Origin: Sphingomonas sp.
GTDB lineage: Bacteria > Pseudomonadota > Alphaproteobacteria > Sphingomonadales > Sphingomonadaceae
Direction of reading: 5' to 3'
Length of the DNA: 7,564 bases
NCBI GenBank assembly: GCA_021154945.1
Contig: JAJNQF010000112.1
Span: forward strand, 1-7,564
The notes beneath the pieces were generated by a model. The model saw nothing but the letters and a program-made list of their open reading frames with translations, was not told the DNA's origin and did not search any database. The translations under genes and the position numbers were made by a program. The first letter of the stretch is position 1, and each line of letters starts with the position of its first letter. This document shows positions 1 through 5,729 of the stretch, piece after piece.

Positions 1-1299
1 CGGGGTGCGGTGGTCGGCGATGCACTGGCCAGCCTGCTCGAATTCGCCGGGCACCGGGTGATCCGCGAATATTACGTCAACGACGCGGGCGGCCAGGTCG
101 ACGTGCTCGCGCGCTCGGTCCACCTGCGCTACCGCGAGGCGCTCGGCGAGACCGTCGAGATCCCCGAGGGCCTGTATCCCGGCGACTATCTCGTCCCCGT
201 CGGCCAGTCGCTCGCGAAGGAGTTCGGCGGCCGCTACGTCGGCGCGCCCGAGAGCGAATGGCTCGCCGTCTTCCGCACGCAGGCGGTCGCGGCGATGATG
301 GTGGTGATCCGCGCCGATCTCGCGCTGCTTGGGATCGAGCACGAGGTGTTCTCGTCCGAGGCCGAACTGCAGGCCGCAAAGAAGCCCGAAGCGGCTGAGG
401 CGGAGCTGCGGTCGCGCGATCTCGTCTATGACGGTGTGCTCGAAGCGCCGAAGGGCGAGACGCCCGACGATTGGGAGCCGGTCGAGCTGCCGCTGTTCCG
501 CTCGACGCAGTTCGGCGACGACCAGGATCGCCCGATCAAGAAGTCGAATGGGTCGTGGACCTATTTCGGCGCCGATCTCGCCTATCATTTCCAGAAGAGC
601 CAGAGCGCCGACCAGCTGATCGACATCTGGGGCGCGGATCATGGCGGCACCGTGAAGCGGATCGTCGCGGCGGTGGCGGCGCTGACCGGCGGCAAGACGC
701 GGTTCGACGTGAAGCTCGTCCAGATGGTCCGGCTGCTGCGCAACGGCGAGCCGGTCAAGATGTCGAAGCGCTCGGGCAATTTCGTCACGCTCGCCGACGT
801 CGTGCGCGAAGTCGGCAAGGACGTCGTCCGCTTCACGATGCTGACGCGGCGGTCGGACGCGCAGATGGATTTCGACTTCGCCAAGGTGGTCGAGGCGTCG
901 AAGGACAACCCGGTTTTCTACGTCCAGTACGCACACGCCCGCATCGCATCGCTCCATCGGCGCGCGGAAGAGGCGGGAATTACGCCGATTGCGGCCGATT
1001 TGTCCCGGCTTGATACGGACGAACTTGCGCTCGTGCAGCTCGCGGCGCAGTTTCCACGGCTTGTCGAGATTGCCTCCACGGCGCGCGAGCCGCATAGAAT
1101 CGCGTTCTATCTCTATGACTTGGCGGCGGCCTTCCATGCGCTGTGGAATGTCGGCAACGACCGTCCCGATCGCCGCTTCCTTGTGATCGAGGATCCGCAG
1201 GCGACGGCCGCACGGCTTTTCTTGGCGTCCGCTATAGGGCAGATTATTCATAATGGCCTCGCCATCATGGGTGTCGAAGCGGTTTCGGAGATGAAGTGA
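1..1299 (+). CDS. argS: Arginyl-tRNA synthetase, 3' part (5' end outside window)
   Basis: Class I aminoacyl-tRNA synthetase that attaches arginine to tRNA-Arg in the cytoplasm, using ATP. The reading frame is open from base 1, so the gene begins upstream. The GTG at 10 is an internal valine codon, because the preceding codons (Arg-Gly-Ala-Val) already fit the stretch that follows the HIGH motif in this family; the HIGH motif itself is missing. The 432 visible codons include the catalytic-core residues YYVNDAGGQ near codon 25, the signature KMSKR at codons 253-257 (bases 757-771), and NPVFYVQYAHAR near codon 304. That last motif marks the entry to the DALR anticodon-binding domain, which runs to the C-terminal IMGVEAVSEMK. 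The family is usually about 550-590 residues, so roughly a quarter is missing. The stop TGA overlaps the ATG of the next gene, which implies one operon. Identification is firm. Confidence 0.97.
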   Translation, partial: RGAVVGDALASLLEFAGHRVIREYYVNDAGGQVDVLARSVHLRYREALGETVEIPEGLYPGDYLVPVGQSLAKEFGGRYVGAPESEWLAVFRTQAVAAMMVVIRADLALLGIEHEVFSSEAELQAAKKPEAAEAELRSRDLVYDGVLEAPKGETPDDWEPVELPLFRSTQFGDDQDRPIKKSNGSWTYFGADLAYHFQKSQSADQLIDIWGADHGGTVKRIVAAVAALTGGKTRFDVKLVQMVRLLRNGEPVKMSKRSGNFVTLADVVREVGKDVVRFTMLTRRSDAQMDFDFAKVVEASKDNPVFYVQYAHARIASLHRRAEEAGITPIAADLSRLDTDELALVQLAAQFPRLVEIASTAREPHRIAFYLYDLAAAFHALWNVGNDRPDRRFLVIEDPQATAARLFLASAIGQIIHNGLAIMGVEAVSEMK

Positions 1300-2018
1300 T
1301 GGCCGACGACATGGATCTGCGCGAGGAAGACCGGCTCCCTTGGCTCGAAACCGTCGAGCCGGACGAGCAGGACACGGTTGGCATCGGCCGCGTGATCGCG
1401 CTGGTCGTACTCGGCTTGGCGGTGCTCGCAGCGATCATCTTCGGCATCTACAAGCTGCAACAGCGCACACCCACGGGCGACGGCCAGCTGATCGCCGCGC
1501 AAGAGGGCGACTATAAGGTCAAGCCTGACGATGCCGGCGGTCTGAAGGTCAAGGGCGAGGGCGACTCGGCCATCGCGACGAGCGCGGGCAAGTCGGGCAG
1601 TGGCGCGATCGACCTGCGCGGCGTGCCGGAAGCGCCGGTCGACGGCAAGCGTGCGGTGGCGCCCAAGACCTCCGACGTGGCAGGTCGCAACGCCGTCGCA
1701 CAGGTGCCGGCCTCGAGCGGCCGTCTGGTCGCCGCCGCACCGATGGCGCCGTCACGCTCGGGCACCGCGAACGCGGCGACGGGTGGCTCGCTGGTCCAGC
1801 TCGGCGCCTATCCGAGCGAGGCGGTCGCCAACGCGGCATGGACGAATTTCTCGAAGCGGTTCGCCTATATCGCGGCGCTGGGCAAGTCGGTCCAGCCGGT
1901 CGCGACGGGGGGGCGCACGCTGTACCGGCTGCGCGTCAATGCGGGCAGCGCGAACCAGGCGGCGGATATCTGCGGTCGGTTGCGCGTGGCGGGCGAGACG
2001 TGCTTCGTTGCGAGCTAA
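1299..2018 (+). CDS. SPOR-domain membrane protein
   Basis: Predicted single-pass inner-membrane protein of 239 residues with a peptidoglycan-binding SPOR domain. An acidic cytoplasmic N-terminus (residues 1-30) is followed by a clear hydrophobic helix (about 32-50, VIALVVLGLAVLAAIIFGI), then a Gly/Ala/Ser/Lys-rich linker of low complexity. The C-terminal SPOR domain (about 164-239) starts SLVQLGAYPSEAVANAAW and includes the typical YRLRV strand and the final CGRLRVAGETCFV segment. SPOR domains in other bacteria bind glycan strands lacking stem peptides and often mark the septum, so a role in cell division or wall turnover is likely; the exact role is unknown. I chose the ATG at 1299, in the TGATG overlap with argS. 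GGAG at 1287-1290 lies 8 bases before it. A GTG at 1296 would add one residue and is less likely. The overlap suggests translational coupling to argS. Confidence 0.9.
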   Translation: MADDMDLREEDRLPWLETVEPDEQDTVGIGRVIALVVLGLAVLAAIIFGIYKLQQRTPTGDGQLIAAQEGDYKVKPDDAGGLKVKGEGDSAIATSAGKSGSGAIDLRGVPEAPVDGKRAVAPKTSDVAGRNAVAQVPASSGRLVAAAPMAPSRSGTANAATGGSLVQLGAYPSEAVANAAWTNFSKRFAYIAALGKSVQPVATGGRTLYRLRVNAGSANQAADICGRLRVAGETCFVAS

Positions 2019-2045
2019 AGTCGCTGGCTGATTGACCACCTAAGT

Positions 2046-2059
2046 CGCCCGCGAGGGCG
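2046..2059 (+). terminator. Possible weak terminator hairpin after the SPOR gene
   Basis: CGCCC and GGGCG form a 5-base-pair stem around a GCGA tetraloop, 27 bases after the SPOR stop codon. A G-rich run follows instead of a T-tract, so it lacks the second half of a classical intrinsic terminator. It could equally be part of a degenerate GC-rich repeat. Confidence 0.3.
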
Positions 2060-2150
2060 GGGGGGCGGGGGCCGGGCCACGTAGCGAGTGAGCTTTGGAC
2101 CCTGCGCGTTCGCGGGGGAGCGGTCGAGCTTTTAACGGACGGGTGGCAGA

Positions 2151-2213
2151 GATCACCGGGCATCAACCGCATGTCTACGTGACGGCCGCATAACTGACGA
2201 TGCCCGACCGATC
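2151..2213. other. Interrupted inverted repeat, possible structured RNA or operator
   Basis: The perfect 8-base arms CGGGCATC (2157-2164) and GATGCCCG (2199-2206) are extended by GATC on each side (2151-2154, 2210-2213) across a small internal loop (AC against ACC). The 34-base loop has only weak internal pairing. No known RNA family is recognised. Chance occurrence in GC-rich DNA cannot be excluded. Confidence 0.25.
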
Positions 2214-2362
2214 GACACTCGCCAGCCGATTCGAAGACCCGCTGTGTCCGTCCGGTCGCCCCCACGGGGAAATCTTTACCTGCACCGGGGATCGATGAGA
2301 TCGCTGGCGGCCAGTTGGCGCCGCGTGGCTATCCCCGCGTCGTTGTCGATCGGTCTGCTGCG

Positions 2363-2632
2363 TTACAGCGAACGACGGTGCTTCCCGCCGTATTTACGCC
2401 CGATATAGTCGCCGATCTGCGCGACTTCGGTTGCTGCGGCACGTGCGCCTTCCATCTGGCAGGGCAGCGGATCGCTGTCATGATTGACTACCCGCGCCTG
2501 GACCTTGTCACACAGCTCCTCGATATCCGCGCGCGATAGCACGTTCTTCTCGCGCAGCAGGCAGATAAGGCTCTGCAGGATGACGAGGTTCTTGTCCTCG
2601 GGGTCCGCTTCGAGCTTCAGGGACATTGCCAT
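2363..2632 (-). CDS. Small conserved-looking protein of unknown function
   Basis: An 89-residue soluble protein, MAMSLKLEADPEDKNL at the N-terminus. I do not recognise a named domain. Residues about 15-48 look like two amphipathic helices (LVILQSLICLLREKNVLSRADIEELCDKVQARV), and the phrase NVLSRADIEEL resembles a small helix-turn motif. The middle holds DSDPLPCQMEGARAAATEV with one of three cysteines, and the C-terminus is basic (GRKYGGKHRRSL). There is no signal peptide or membrane segment. I have an impression of similar proteins of 80-90 residues in sphingomonads, annotated as hypothetical. The start ATG at 2630-2632 is well supported by AGGAGAG at 2638-2644, five bases away; a second ATG two codons in is also possible. 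The gene stands alone, divergent from rnr and convergent with the SPOR gene. The good ribosome binding site and promoter argue that it is real. Confidence 0.75.
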   Translation of the reverse strand: MAMSLKLEADPEDKNLVILQSLICLLREKNVLSRADIEELCDKVQARVVNHDSDPLPCQMEGARAAATEVAQIGDYIGRKYGGKHRRSL

Positions 2633-2647
2633 GATCTCTCTCCTATG

Positions 2648-2660
2648 CTGTTTTCAACAG
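2648..2660. promoter_or_regulatory. Perfect palindrome over the predicted transcription start
   Basis: CTGTT-TTC-AACAG is a perfect 5-base inverted repeat that touches the predicted -10 box and covers the start region of the small minus-strand gene. The position suits a repressor operator, or it may form a short hairpin at the 5' end of the mRNA. No cognate regulator is identifiable in the window. Confidence 0.3.
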
Positions 2661-2686
2661 ACTATGCCTATCTGGGTGTGTTGCAA
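2659..2686 (-). promoter_or_regulatory. Probable sigma-70-type promoter of the small minus-strand gene
   Basis: Read on the minus strand, TTGCAA (2681-2686) and TAGTCT (2659-2664) are separated by 16 bases and fit a -35/-10 pair. Transcription would start near 2652, leaving a leader of about 20 bases that carries the Shine-Dalgarno sequence. Inferred from consensus only. Confidence 0.45.
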
Positions 2687-2851
2687 GCGTTAAAGCGAGA
2701 TTGCGTACCGATTGCTCGAAAGTATGGTCTATCGGTGTGGTGCGCGTCAGCAGCCCGGCGTACCGGTTCGATGATACGCAGTCGCTCTTGCCCAATCGCG
2801 CGTCGTTCCAGCGCCGGGCGCGCTACGGCGGAATCGCGGAGCGGTTCCGGG

Positions 2852-2880
2852 GTGACGGAACGGGTCGGCGTCCTTATCTT
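2852..2880 (+). promoter_or_regulatory. Candidate promoter of rnr placing the start at or next to the ATG
   Basis: GTGACG (2852-2857) and TATCTT (2875-2880) are separated by exactly 17 bases and each match 4 of 6 consensus positions. The expected start point falls on or beside the ATG at 2887, and no purine-rich Shine-Dalgarno sequence precedes that ATG. Together these suggest a leaderless mRNA. The -35 half lies inside a 14-base sequence (2846-2859) that recurs at 5679-5692 in a palindromic repeat. Confidence 0.35.
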
Positions 2881-2886
2881 TGTGCC

Positions 2887-5199
2887 ATGTACAAACCAAA
2901 AGCCGGTCTTCCCACGCGCGAGCACATCCTCGACTTCATCGCCAATTCCGACGTGCCCGCGGGCAAGCGCGAGATCGCCAAGGGCTTCGGGCTCAGCGCT
3001 CAGGACAAGATCGGGCTGAAGGCGCTGCTCAAGGACATGGCCGACGAGGGGCTGATCGACAGCGCCCCCGGTCGCGCGTTCCACAAGATGGGCGGCATCC
3101 CGAAGGTGACGGTGCTGCGGATCGCGGACGTCGACGATGGCGGCAATGTCTGGGCGGTGCCCGAGCGCTGGGAAGCGGAAGGCGTGCCGCCGCCGCGTTT
3201 GCGCGTACGCGAGCGCAAGCGGGGTGCGCTGGAGGTCGGCGAGCGGATCCTTGCGCGGACCGAGGAGGCGGGGAACGGCTGGATCGCGCATCCGATGAAG
3301 GTGCTCGCCCCTGCCTCCGAACAGGTGCTTGGCGTGTTGCGCGAGGATGGTGGGCGGCTGTGGCTGACCGGCGTCGACAAGCGTGAGCGGCGCGAGTTTG
3401 CGGTGGCTGATGCGGGCGGCGCGGCACCGGGCGATCTCGTGCTGGCGGAACTCGCGGGAAAGCCGCCGAAGATTGCCGCGCGCGTCGTGTCGAAGCTGGG
3501 CGATCCGTTTGCGGCGCGCAGCTTCTCGCTGATCGCGATCCACAAGCTCGGGATCCCGGACGTGTTTTCGCAGGAGGCGCTCGACGAGGCTGAGCGGGTT
3601 TCGAAGTTGCCACTGGGAGAGGGCCGCGAGGATCTGCGCGATCTGCCCATCGTCGCGATCGATCCCGAGGATGCGCGGGATCATGACGATGCGGTGTGGG
3701 CGGAGGCCGATGACGATCCCTCCAACGCTGGCGGGTGGAAGGCGATTGTCGCGATCGCCGATGTGAGTTTCTATGTGCGGCCGAAGTCCGAGGTCGACCG
3801 CGAGGCGCGGCGGCGCGGGAACTCGGTGTATTTCCCCGACCGGGTCGTGCCGATGCTGCCCGAGATCCTGTCGGCCGAGGTGTGCTCGCTGAACGAGGGC
3901 GCGGACCGGGCGGCACTCGCGTGTCATTTGCGGATCGGCAAGGATGGGTCGCTGAAGTCGTGGCGGTTTACGCGGGCGGTCGTGCGCATCGCGGCGAACC
4001 TGGCGTATGAGGAGGCGCAGGCGATCATCGACTCTTCCTCCCCTCCCGCTTTGCGGGAGGGGTCGGGGGAGGGCGGTGCCGCACTCGATTCTACCGTGAG
4101 TCAGGAAGCCCCTCCCCCGACCCCTCCCGAAGACGGGAGGGGAGATATGCTGGCCGTGTTGCAGCCACTCTGGGCGTGCTGGCATGCGCTCGCCAAGGCG
4201 CGCGATGCGCGTGCGCCGCTCGACCTCGATCTGCCCGAACGTCGTGTCGTGCTCGACGAGAAGGGTCGGATCATGTCGGTATCGCCGCGCGAACGGCTCG
4301 ATGCCCACCGGCTGATCGAGGACTATATGATCGCCGCCAACGTCGCCGCCGCCAAGGCGCTGGAGGCGAAGAAGGCGCCGGTCATGTACCGGATCCACGA
4401 GCCGCCGAGCCGCGAGAAGTTGATGGCGCTGAAGGAGTATCTCGAGACGTTCGACGTGCCGTTCGCGCTGGGGCAGGTCGTGCGTCCGGCGACCTTCAAC
4501 CATATCATCGAGCGGATCGGCAATGCCGATTTTCGGCCACAGGTGATGGAGCAGATCCTTCGTACGCAGACCCAGGCCTATTACGCGCCCGGCAATCATG
4601 GGCATTTCGGGCTGAGCCTCGGCAGTTACGCGCACTTCACGTCGCCGATCCGGCGTTATGCCGATCTGCTCGTCCACCGCTCGCTGGTGTCCGCCTATGA
4701 GCTCGGCGAGGGCGGGCTGCCGGCGGACGACGCGGCCAACATGGAGTCGGTTGGCGAGATCATCAGCCGGCTCGAACGCCGGGCGATGGAGGCGGAGCGC
4801 GACACCACCGATCGCTATGTCGCGGCGTTCCTGTCGGAGCGCGTCGGCCAGGTTATGGACGTGCGGATCACCGGCGTGACGAACTTCGGTTTCTTCGCGA
4901 CGGTCGAGGGGATCGGCGGCGATGGCCTGATGCCGGTGCGCGACCTGGGCGGCGAGTATTTCCGCTTCGACGAGGGTGCGCGGACGCTGACCGGCGAGCA
5001 TAGCGGCGACGTCTTCGCGCAAGGCCAGACGCTGGAGCTGCGGCTGGCGGAGGCGAACCCGGTATCGGGGGCGTTGCGCTTCGAGATGCCCGAGGGGAAA
5101 GGCGCTGCGCCCCCGATGCGCGGCGGACGCAAGCCGGCGCGAGAGATCAAGCGGCGCGGACGCCCGGCGAACATCCGGCATCAGGGCAAGCGGCGTTAG
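2887..5199 (+). CDS. rnr: Ribonuclease R (RNB-family 3'-5' exoribonuclease)
   Basis: Processive hydrolytic 3'-to-5' exoribonuclease that degrades structured RNA in the cytoplasm, important in mRNA and rRNA quality control. The 770 residues carry the expected order: winged-helix N-terminus (about 5-70, GLPTREHILDFI...), cold-shock/OB domains (about 75-205), the RNB catalytic domain (about 240-600), an S1 domain (about 653-735) and a Lys/Arg-rich tail (about 745-770). The catalytic motif IDPEDARDHDD gives D259, D265, D267 and D268, matching the four metal-binding aspartates of E. coli RNase R. HFTSPIRRYADL is at 583-594. E. coli RNase R is 813 residues. I chose the ATG at 2887 because the family similarity starts there; the frame is open to 2701 but that stretch is not protein-like. 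There is no Shine-Dalgarno sequence. Oddity: residues about 383-420 are encoded by an inserted palindromic repeat, within a surface loop of the RNB domain that is variable compared with E. coli. Confidence 0.97.
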   Translation: MYKPKAGLPTREHILDFIANSDVPAGKREIAKGFGLSAQDKIGLKALLKDMADEGLIDSAPGRAFHKMGGIPKVTVLRIADVDDGGNVWAVPERWEAEGVPPPRLRVRERKRGALEVGERILARTEEAGNGWIAHPMKVLAPASEQVLGVLREDGGRLWLTGVDKRERREFAVADAGGAAPGDLVLAELAGKPPKIAARVVSKLGDPFAARSFSLIAIHKLGIPDVFSQEALDEAERVSKLPLGEGREDLRDLPIVAIDPEDARDHDDAVWAEADDDPSNAGGWKAIVAIADVSFYVRPKSEVDREARRRGNSVYFPDRVVPMLPEILSAEVCSLNEGADRAALACHLRIGKDGSLKSWRFTRAVVRIAANLAYEEAQAIIDSSSPPALREGSGEGGAALDSTVSQEAPPPTPPEDGRGDMLAVLQPLWACWHALAKARDARAPLDLDLPERRVVLDEKGRIMSVSPRERLDAHRLIEDYMIAANVAAAKALEAKKAPVMYRIHEPPSREKLMALKEYLETFDVPFALGQVVRPATFNHIIERIGNADFRPQVMEQILRTQTQAYYAPGNHGHFGLSLGSYAHFTSPIRRYADLLVHRSLVSAYELGEGGLPADDAANMESVGEIISRLERRAMEAERDTTDRYVAAFLSERVGQVMDVRITGVTNFGFFATVEGIGGDGLMPVRDLGGEYFRFDEGARTLTGEHSGDVFAQGQTLELRLAEANPVSGALRFEMPEGKGAAPPMRGGRKPAREIKRRGRPANIRHQGKRR
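4033..4145. repeat. Palindromic GC-rich repeat inserted in frame in rnr
   Basis: Two 37-base arms, 4038-4074 and 4108-4144, are inverted copies of each other with only a few differences around their central hairpin loops, separated by a 33-base spacer. Each arm itself holds a hairpin: CCCTCCCGC/GCGGGAGGG on the left, and CCCTCCCG/CGGGAGGG with variant loop bases on the right, followed by the shared GGTCGGGGGAGG-type segment. The exact insertion borders are approximate. The element keeps the rnr frame and encodes a Ser/Pro/Gly/Glu-rich stretch (SSSPPALREGSGEGGAALDS and onward to DGRGD). The organisation is like REP/BIME-type or nested palindromic elements, and the sequence style is one I associate with intergenic repeats of sphingomonads. 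Confidence 0.88.
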
Positions 5200-5212
5200 G
5201 ATTTGCGCAAAC

Positions 5213-5244
5213 CCCCCGCGTTATGCGACGTCTGAGCGGGGGAG
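5213..5244 (+). promoter_or_regulatory. Hairpin that would cover the ribosome binding site of the next gene
   Basis: CCCCCGC (5213-5219) can pair with GCGGGGG (5236-5242) around a 16-base loop. The 3' arm overlaps GGGGGAG (5238-5244), the Shine-Dalgarno sequence six bases before the ATG at 5251. If formed in the mRNA it would lower translation of the small gene; it might also stabilise the rnr 3' end. Seen as complementarity only. Confidence 0.35.
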
Positions 5245-5250
5245 ACTGGT

Positions 5251-5658
5251 ATGTGGAGATTAGGTCTAGGCCGGTCGCGGCGGCGGATCGTCAATGATTT
5301 CGTCGCAGCGAAGGCGACGACGGCTGCGCGCGCGATCGCATATGAACCGGCTGACCAGCGTACGTTTCGACGCCTGTGCGGCTATGGCGCGATCGTCGAA
5401 GACGGCGCGGGGCGCTATCATCTCGACGCAGGCAGGCTCGGCGCGTTTCGCGGTGCCGTGCGCAGGCGGGCCGCGGCGATTGCGGCGACGTCGGGCGTGG
5501 TCGCCAGTGCAGCCGCCGCGGCCACGGTGTTCGCGCGGGCTGAGGGACCGGGGAGGGGTGACGGGGGGGGCGTTGATCAGAATTGCCCGGTATTCGTCAT
5601 GCCGGGCTTGTTCCGGCATGCACCGTTCCGCCTACTCTGCCGCCGACGAGTTTGCTGA
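5251..5658 (+). CDS. Small protein of unknown function with a repeat-derived C-terminus
   Basis: A frame of 135 codons beginning ATG at 5251 with GGGGGAG (5238-5244) at good spacing, 51 bases after rnr, so possibly co-transcribed with it. Residues about 11-70 look like a small basic helical, possibly winged-helix-like domain (RRIVNDFVAAKATTAARAIA, then RLCGYGAIVEDGAGRYHLDA). A strongly basic stretch (GAVRRRAAAI) leads into an alanine-rich hydrophobic segment (about 74-94) that could be a single membrane anchor. I have an impression of similar short sphingomonad proteins that end just after such a segment. Here the frame continues through a Gly-rich stretch encoded over a run of eight G (5563-5570), then into a palindromic repeat that supplies residues 116-135 and the stop. 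The N-terminal part is likely real; the tail is probably an accident of insertion. No function can be assigned. Confidence 0.62.
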   Translation: MWRLGLGRSRRRIVNDFVAAKATTAARAIAYEPADQRTFRRLCGYGAIVEDGAGRYHLDAGRLGAFRGAVRRRAAAIAATSGVVASAAAAATVFARAEGPGRGDGGGVDQNCPVFVMPGLFRHAPFRLLCRRRVC

Positions 5659-5691
5659 TCGGTGGCCCCCGGAACAGGTCCGGGGTGACGG
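5595..5691. repeat. Two-hairpin palindromic repeat at a convergent gene junction
   Basis: The left unit has a perfect 8-base stem CATGCCGG/CCGGCATG (5598-5605, 5613-5620). The right unit has a 7-base stem CCCCGGA/TCCGGGG (5667-5673, 5679-5685). The outer ends are roughly inverted, with CGTCATGCCGG on the left against CCGGGGTGACG on the right, so the whole forms a mosaic of two head-to-head units. It contains the stop codon of the upstream small gene and lies just downstream of the oxidoreductase on the other strand. It could act as a two-way transcription barrier or mRNA 3'-end protector, as REP-type elements do. Confidence 0.78.
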
Positions 5692-5729
5692 AGTGAGCCG
5701 GTAAGCAGTAGACGCAACACCCCGTCACA

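Larger units (their letters stand above)
2019..2362. other. 344-base intergenic region between two convergent genes
   Basis: No convincing gene on either strand. The first about 100 bases are very G-rich and look like a decayed GC-rich repeat. At 2157-2164 and 2199-2206 there is a perfect 8-base inverted repeat (CGGGCATC/GATGCCCG), flanked further out by GATC on both sides (2151-2154 and 2210-2213), which could fold as one interrupted stem around a 34-base loop. A 32-codon plus-strand frame (2200-2298) has no ribosome binding site. From memory, in sphingomonads the argS-SPOR pair is usually followed by nagZ (a beta-N-acetylhexosaminidase) and scpA/scpB. Nothing resembling the start of nagZ is visible here. 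Confidence 0.6.

Noticed and set aside
471..1013. 180-codon shadow frame within argS, and similar overlapping frames across the window
   Set aside because: Low-complexity Arg/Gly/Ala translations in alternative frames of clear genes, as expected at this GC content.
1296..1298. GTG start for the SPOR protein
   Set aside because: It differs by one codon from the ATG at 1299, which has better spacing to GGAG and forms the common TGATG overlap.
2226..2240. GATTCGA resembling a tRNA T-loop
   Set aside because: The flanking bases do not form a T-stem, and no acceptor stem or anticodon arm fits nearby.
2200..2298. 32-codon plus-strand frame in the gene-free stretch
   Set aside because: No ribosome binding site, no recognisable motif, and its length is expected by chance.
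2701..2886. N-terminal extension of RNase R by 62 codons
   Set aside because: The translated extension has no family similarity or protein-like character; the winged-helix domain begins right after the ATG at 2887.
2668..5181. An 837-codon open frame on the minus strand, antisense to almost all of rnr
   Set aside because: It mirrors the codon structure of rnr in GC-rich DNA. Its translation is rich in Arg, His, Pro and Leu with no recognisable domain, whereas the plus strand encodes a textbook RNase R with all catalytic residues.
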